Position numbers and translations under genes: made by a program
Assembly (NCBI GenBank): GCA_003229935.1
Contig: QIGD01000073.1
Location: 1 to 10,408 of the forward strand
DNA length: 10,408 nt
Direction of reading: 5' to 3'
Source: Methanobacteriota archaeon
Lineage (GTDB): Archaea > Hydrothermarchaeota > Hydrothermarchaeia > Hydrothermarchaeales > BMS3B
Part shown: positions 7,473 through 10,408 of the stretch, piece by piece
How positions within the stretch are numbered: the first letter of the stretch is position 1
Layout of the letters: every line of letters starts with the position of its first letter
Notes under the pieces: model-generated
What the model was told of the DNA's origin: nothing
What the model saw: the letters and a program-made list of their open reading frames with translations, nothing else
Database searches by the model: none

Positions 7473-8153
7473 TCAGATGAACTCCATTTTCACAATTTTG
7501 AGAGTCTGCAGGTCAATAACAGGTATTTTTCCAGGTGTAGGCTGAAGATTCACCTTTTTCTGGAAGGAAGTTTGTGACTGAAAAGTGCCAGAGTTTATTA
7601 CCAGAGTATTTCTGTAGGTGAGATAGTCAAAAGTATGAACATGACCCATGTGAAGAATTTCGGGTAACTCTTCAAGTATTAGGTAATCAGTATTCTCTGG
7701 AGCCAGAGGCACCCTTCCCCCATAAATTGGAGATAGATGCCTCTTCTTCAGAAGGCTGAGCATGGCTTTGGCTGGCTTTGTATAGCTCATGCCAGGTATG
7801 GCTGAGATTATATCATCAAGACTTCTCCCATGGTAGCTCACCACTCTAACGCCATGAAGCTCTGCTGTTAAAGGGTTACCTGTCATGTGAATTCTTGGGT
7901 CGTCATAGTATTCTTGGACAAAATCTTCACTTATAGCAGGTTGGGGTTCGGCCTGCCTTGTGGCATCGTGGTTGCCTGGCATTATAATAATTTCAATATA
8001 ATCGGGAATCATACTGAGATATTCATAGAATTTAGAATACTGTTTATGAATATCCCTGATAACAAGTTCTTCCTTCTGCTCAGGGTAAATCCCAACTCCA
8101 TCAACAATGTCTCCTCCAACCTCCAATAACAATATATTTAACCTTCGAAGCAA
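7473..8153 (-). CDS. polB: DP1 C-terminal part: phosphoesterase motifs II-V (second frame)
   Basis: The frame is open from 8153, but true DP1 sequence begins only at GGDIVDGVGIYP; the residues before it come from reading the end of the other frame. It carries the rest of the MRE11-like calcineurin-type active site. In restored numbering these are GDIVD (Asp281, Asp284), PGNHDA (Asn327, His328, Asp329), SYHG (His374) and GHVH (His437, His439). The tail includes the conserved SGTFQSQTSFQKKVN segment. No ATG occurs near the break, so separate translation would need a TTG, such as that at 8153. A free C-terminal half would lack the OB domain and motif I, so it is unlikely to be active alone. Its TGA precedes the DP2 ATG by one base. 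Confidence 0.85.
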   Translation of the reverse strand: MLRRLNILLLEVGGDIVDGVGIYPEQKEELVIRDIHKQYSKFYEYLSMIPDYIEIIIMPGNHDATRQAEPQPAISEDFVQEYYDDPRIHMTGNPLTAELHGVRVVSYHGRSLDDIISAIPGMSYTKPAKAMLSLLKKRHLSPIYGGRVPLAPENTDYLILEELPEILHMGHVHTFDYLTYRNTLVINSGTFQSQTSFQKKVNLQPTPGKIPVIDLQTLKIVKMEFI

Positions 8154-8958
8154 GCTCTCTCTGGGAACTGTTACCTTCTTCCATACGAAGCCATTTTATA
8201 AATCTGAGAAAAACATCATCAAGGAATTTAGTACTTCCTACATGCAAATCTGAAATAAGAACTGCAACAACAGGGTCAGGGCTCTTCCTAACCTCCCTGT
8301 TAATAGGAACATCTGGAAAGAAAATCTCATTAACAATAAAGAGGTCTTTGCCATATTTTCCTTTCAATCCTATTATCTCATCTGTTACTATCTCAGTGGA
8401 AATCTTTTTTAAATCTTCATTTTTATTCAGTATCAATGCATTGGATATTCCACTGGGGTCTTCAAGCTCAATTAAGATATGCCCCCTTTTTGTTTCCTTT
8501 TTACTATTCACTATACCGATAATGGAACTCTCAGATGGAAAGTGATTTTTCACAATCTCAATTAGATTTGAACCTGTAAGAGACTGCCTGTTTTTCAGAA
8601 CTTTACCCAGAACTTCATATCTATGGTTAAAAAAATTAACAAAATTATTTATATTACCTGAAGTGAAACTTTTTGAAGTTATGTCCTTACTACGACTTAT
8701 TTTTATATCAGCATCATATTCCTCAGCTATTGCTTTTTTTCTTCTTTTAATTATAATCACTGGTTTTTTTTCATTTCCATTTTTTATTTCATCAAGAAGT
8801 TCTTGGGTTATAACGGAAGTACCCTTCCGCTTTGTGATATCCAGAATCTTGTTCATATCTAGTTCTGAAGAGCAAAGCTGTCTAAGTTCTCCAAGTGCAG
8901 AAGGATGGATATTTATATCACAATCTAGAAACTTGCATAGAATTTCCGTTTTATTCAT
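8101..8958 (-). CDS. polB: DP1 N-terminal part: small helical domain, OB-fold and motif I (first frame)
   Basis: This frame encodes 285 residues: 280 genuine DP1 residues plus the out-of-frame tail WRRHC. Residues 1-60 form the short helical N-terminal domain found in euryarchaeal DP1 (HPSALGELRQLC, VITQELLDEI). Residues 61-110 are a charged linker. About 120-220 is the OB-fold region, including ETKRGHILIELEDPSG. Phosphoesterase motif I, ISDLHVGS (Asp237, His239), is near the end. The ATG at 8958 is preceded by AGGA (plus-strand 8966-8969) with 7 bases of spacing. Without motifs II-V the fragment cannot form the nuclease site and would probably not bind DP2 properly. Confidence 0.88.
   Translation of the reverse strand: MNKTEILCKFLDCDINIHPSALGELRQLCSSELDMNKILDITKRKGTSVITQELLDEIKNGNEKKPVIIIKRRKKAIAEEYDADIKISRSKDITSKSFTSGNINNFVNFFNHRYEVLGKVLKNRQSLTGSNLIEIVKNHFPSESSIIGIVNSKKETKRGHILIELEDPSGISNALILNKNEDLKKISTEIVTDEIIGLKGKYGKDLFIVNEIFFPDVPINREVRKSPDPVVAVLISDLHVGSTKFLDDVFLRFIKWLRMEEGNSSQRELASKVKYIVIGGWRRHC
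8113..8126 (-). repeat. polB: 7-bp tandem duplication that frameshifts DP1
   Basis: The plus strand reads CCTCCAA twice in direct succession (8113-8119 and 8120-8126), or TTGGAGG twice in the coding direction. Seven bases are not a multiple of three, and removing either copy restores GG-DIVDG in frame. It has the form of a slipped-strand duplication. Each copy carries GGAGG, identical to a strong Shine-Dalgarno core. Confidence 0.9.
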
Positions 8959-8983
8959 ACTGTTATCCTGAGAAATATTAACA

Positions 8984-10219
8984 TTATAGCAATAATCTCT
9001 GAGTGATTATATAATTCCTCAGACTACTGAGCCTTACATCTTCAAGAATACAATCTTTTATTCTTAAGATTGGTACTTCAAGCTTTATCTCTTTTGTTCT
9101 TCCATATCTTCCCTTACTTATTACTTTAGAGTTGAGAATACCAAGAAGATCAAGCTCTGAAATTAAATCTGATACTCTTCTCTGAGTAAGTGGATCTATT
9201 GAAACATACTTGCACAGACCCGCATATACATCATAAATTTTACCTGTGCTTATAAATTTCTCCTTCCTCTCCTCGAGGTAAATCACAGCATAGAGTAAAA
9301 GTTTTGAATGGGTTGGAAGTGTCTGGATAGCTTCAACTATATTGTCCGATTCAATCTTGTTGTTAGCTTTTCTGACATGCCTTTCTATAACTATACTTGC
9401 ATTTTCCCTTTCAGCCACCTCTCCACTAACTCTCAAAAGGTCAAGGGCCTTTCTTGCGTCACCATGATCACGAGCAGCAAGAGCAGAGCATAGAGGTATA
9501 ACATACTCATCGAAAGAACCTTCCAAAAAGGCGAGCTCAGCCCTTCTCTTGAGAATATCCTCAAGTTGTTTTGCATTATAAGGCTTGAAAATTATTTCAT
9601 CCCTTCCAAGGGTACTTAAAACTCTATTATCTAGATAATCTGTAAATTTGAGGTCATTTGATATACCTATGACACTCAATTTCGAATTTTTTAGTTCAGA
9701 GTTTATTCTTGTCAGATAATATAAAACTGAATCTCCATGTTTGCCCACTATTCTATCTATTTCATCCAGAACAACTATTATAATATTATTTTCACTATCC
9801 GCTCCCTCCTTGAAAGAGTCATAAACTTTATCTGTAGGCCAGCCTGTAAAAGGAACATTCTTTCCAAACTCATTTGCAAGAGTACAGAGAATTCTATACT
9901 GGGTGTTTACAAGTTCACAATTTATATATACGGTTTTTATATTAAAATCAACTTTTGAGCTTGCTCTCTCAAGTTCACTGCACACAAACTTTGTCACTAT
10001 TGTTTTCCCTGTTCCACTCTTGCCATATATAAGCACATTAGAGGGGGTCTCCTCTTTAAGCGAAGGAGCTATAAGAGAAGCCAAATATTTTATTTCTTCC
10101 TCTCTGTGAGGCAATTCATCTGGAGTGTAAGAATGTCTTAATACCTCCCTATCCTCAAATATAGGCTGCTTCTTTAGAAAAGGTTCAAATATTCCAGTAA
10201 AAGTGCTTTTGCTATCCAT
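8984..10219 (-). CDS. orc1: Orc1/Cdc6 replication initiator (AAA+ ATPase with winged helix)
   Basis: Archaeal Orc1/Cdc6 binds ORB sequences at the origin and helps load the MCM helicase. The 411-residue protein has the initiator-specific YTPDELPHREEEI segment at 31-43, Walker A GKSGTGKT at 66-73, Walker B IIVVLDEID at about 147-155, sensor 1 GISND at 185-189 and sensor 2 GDARKALDLL at 253-262. The C-terminal ~110 residues fit a winged-helix DNA-binding domain (TQRRVSDLISELDLLGIL). The frame is open to a TTG at 10240, but I chose the ATG at 10219: GAGGAG (plus-strand 10229-10234) stands 9 bases before it, and the TTG lies upstream of that site. It is the first gene of an operon with DP1 and DP2, next to a candidate origin, as is common in euryarchaea. 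Confidence 0.93.
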   Translation of the reverse strand: MDSKSTFTGIFEPFLKKQPIFEDREVLRHSYTPDELPHREEEIKYLASLIAPSLKEETPSNVLIYGKSGTGKTIVTKFVCSELERASSKVDFNIKTVYINCELVNTQYRILCTLANEFGKNVPFTGWPTDKVYDSFKEGADSENNIIIVVLDEIDRIVGKHGDSVLYYLTRINSELKNSKLSVIGISNDLKFTDYLDNRVLSTLGRDEIIFKPYNAKQLEDILKRRAELAFLEGSFDEYVIPLCSALAARDHGDARKALDLLRVSGEVAERENASIVIERHVRKANNKIESDNIVEAIQTLPTHSKLLLYAVIYLEERKEKFISTGKIYDVYAGLCKYVSIDPLTQRRVSDLISELDLLGILNSKVISKGRYGRTKEIKLEVPILRIKDCILEDVRLSSLRNYIITQRLLL

Positions 10220-10275
10220 AACCAATATCTCCTCAACCAAATTAGCATTGGTAAAAGCAGGTATTCTTTCGTAGC

Positions 10276-10292
10276 CAGTATATATATTCCTT
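10276..10292 (-). promoter_or_regulatory. Promoter of the orc1-DP1-DP2 operon
   Basis: On the minus strand AATATATATA, with AAGG in front as a BRE-like element, is centred near 10283. A start about 27 bases downstream (near 10256) would leave a leader of roughly 36 bases that contains the GAGGAG ribosome binding site before the ATG at 10219. Spacing and composition support it; no start site is known. Confidence 0.5.
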
Positions 10293-10347
10293 ATGTCTAC
10301 CCTAGCTTTATTTCTTGTGGAGCCTGCTTACTATACTACTACAGAGA

Positions 10348-10369
10348 CCCCATTGTTTCTACTGGAAGC
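10348..10369 (-). other. Origin recognition box (ORB) for Orc1/Cdc6
   Basis: On the minus strand the sequence reads GCTTCCAGTAGAAACAAT followed by GGGG. This matches the archaeal ORB pattern as I recall it: TTCCAGTGGAAAC with a G-string a few bases downstream, the G-run pointing toward orc1. The only departure in the dyad core is A for G in the second half-site. The initiator gene lies 129 bases away and an AT-rich tract borders the other side, so a working origin element is likely. Confidence 0.75.
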
Positions 10370-10408
10370 ATTATTGTGAAATGTATTATTAATATATTAA
10401 TTCAGAAG
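10370..10408. other. AT-rich tract next to the ORB, candidate duplex unwinding element
   Basis: Of these 39 bases, 33 are A or T, including the perfect 12-bp palindrome TTAATATATTAA at 10389-10400. Its place beside an ORB fits a duplex unwinding element. It could instead be a promoter for a gene to the right, since the window stops here. Confidence 0.45.

Larger units (their letters stand above)
7473..8958 (-). pseudogene. polB: DNA polymerase D small subunit DP1 locus, frame broken by a 7-bp duplication
   Basis: DP1 is the MRE11-like exonuclease and DP2-binding subunit of PolD. The locus encodes a complete DP1 in two overlapping frames. The first frame reads correctly to ...YIVIGG (residue 280), then runs through WRRHC to a stop. 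The second resumes at GDIVDG and continues to the natural end. The switch lies exactly at a tandem TTGGAGG TTGGAGG. Deleting one copy gives 1479 bases, 492 residues, with every phosphoesterase motif in place and no other defect. The gene sits between orc1 (25 bases upstream) and DP2 (1 base downstream) in one operon. PolD is essential in the euryarchaea where this has been tested, and the rest of the gene shows no decay. A recent mutation, strain heterogeneity or an assembly error is therefore more likely than an old pseudogene. Confidence 0.85.

Noticed and set aside
7473..8958. Two independent genes (a stand-alone phosphoesterase and a stand-alone OB-fold protein)
   Set aside because: The two frames join into one DP1 at the exact site of a 7-bp duplication, and motif I is in one frame with motifs II-V in the other, so they are one broken gene.
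10220..10240. Upstream TTG start for Orc1 at 10240, adding seven residues
   Set aside because: The GAGGAG ribosome binding site lies between that TTG and the ATG at 10219, at proper spacing for the ATG only.
1..10408. CRISPR array, tRNA or rRNA gene, or a defence-type gene cassette
   Set aside because: I saw no regularly spaced repeats, no cloverleaf or rRNA-like segments, and the coding content is housekeeping and replication genes.

Overview
The window looks like part of an AT-rich euryarchaeal chromosome. The evidence is the pairing of an Orc1/Cdc6 initiator with both subunits of the archaeal family D DNA polymerase, together with coenzyme F420 biosynthesis (cofE), an archaeal-type tRNA methylthiotransferase, and archaeal TATA-box promoters with short or absent leaders. 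Species cannot be fixed from the sequence. An F420-using lineage such as a methanogen, an Archaeoglobi-like organism or a relative fits.

Left to right: bases 1-152 hold a perfect hairpin but no convincing gene. A MiaB/e-MtaB-like tRNA methylthiotransferase (minus) and cofE (plus) diverge from a 50-base spacer. A ribbon-helix-helix regulator (minus) converges on cofE and diverges from a SIMPL-domain lipoprotein gene (plus). The regulator's promoter carries a 29-bp palindrome over its TATA box, a likely autoregulatory operator. The lipoprotein gene converges on, and overlaps by 14 bases, the end of a long minus-strand replication operon. Read in its own direction the operon is orc1/cdc6, the PolD small subunit DP1, then the PolD large subunit DP2. 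Upstream of orc1, at the right edge, are its promoter, an origin recognition box (ORB) and a very AT-rich stretch, so the window probably ends inside a replication origin.

Two things stand out in the replication operon. First, the DP1 frame is broken by an exact 7-bp tandem duplication between phosphoesterase motifs I and II. Removing one copy restores a complete 492-residue DP1 with all motifs. This is either a recent mutation, an assembly error or a recoded site. Second, DP2 carries a 165-residue mini-intein placed directly before the catalytic Cys-Asp-Gly-Asp motif, with Tyr replacing the usual penultimate His. PolD from this locus would therefore need protein splicing of DP2 and, if the duplication is real, some way around the DP1 frameshift.

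The operon layout (initiator, then polymerase subunits, next to an ORB) suggests co-expression of initiation and replication functions close to the origin. The left half is a set of unrelated housekeeping genes: tRNA modification, cofactor synthesis, a regulator and a surface lipoprotein.
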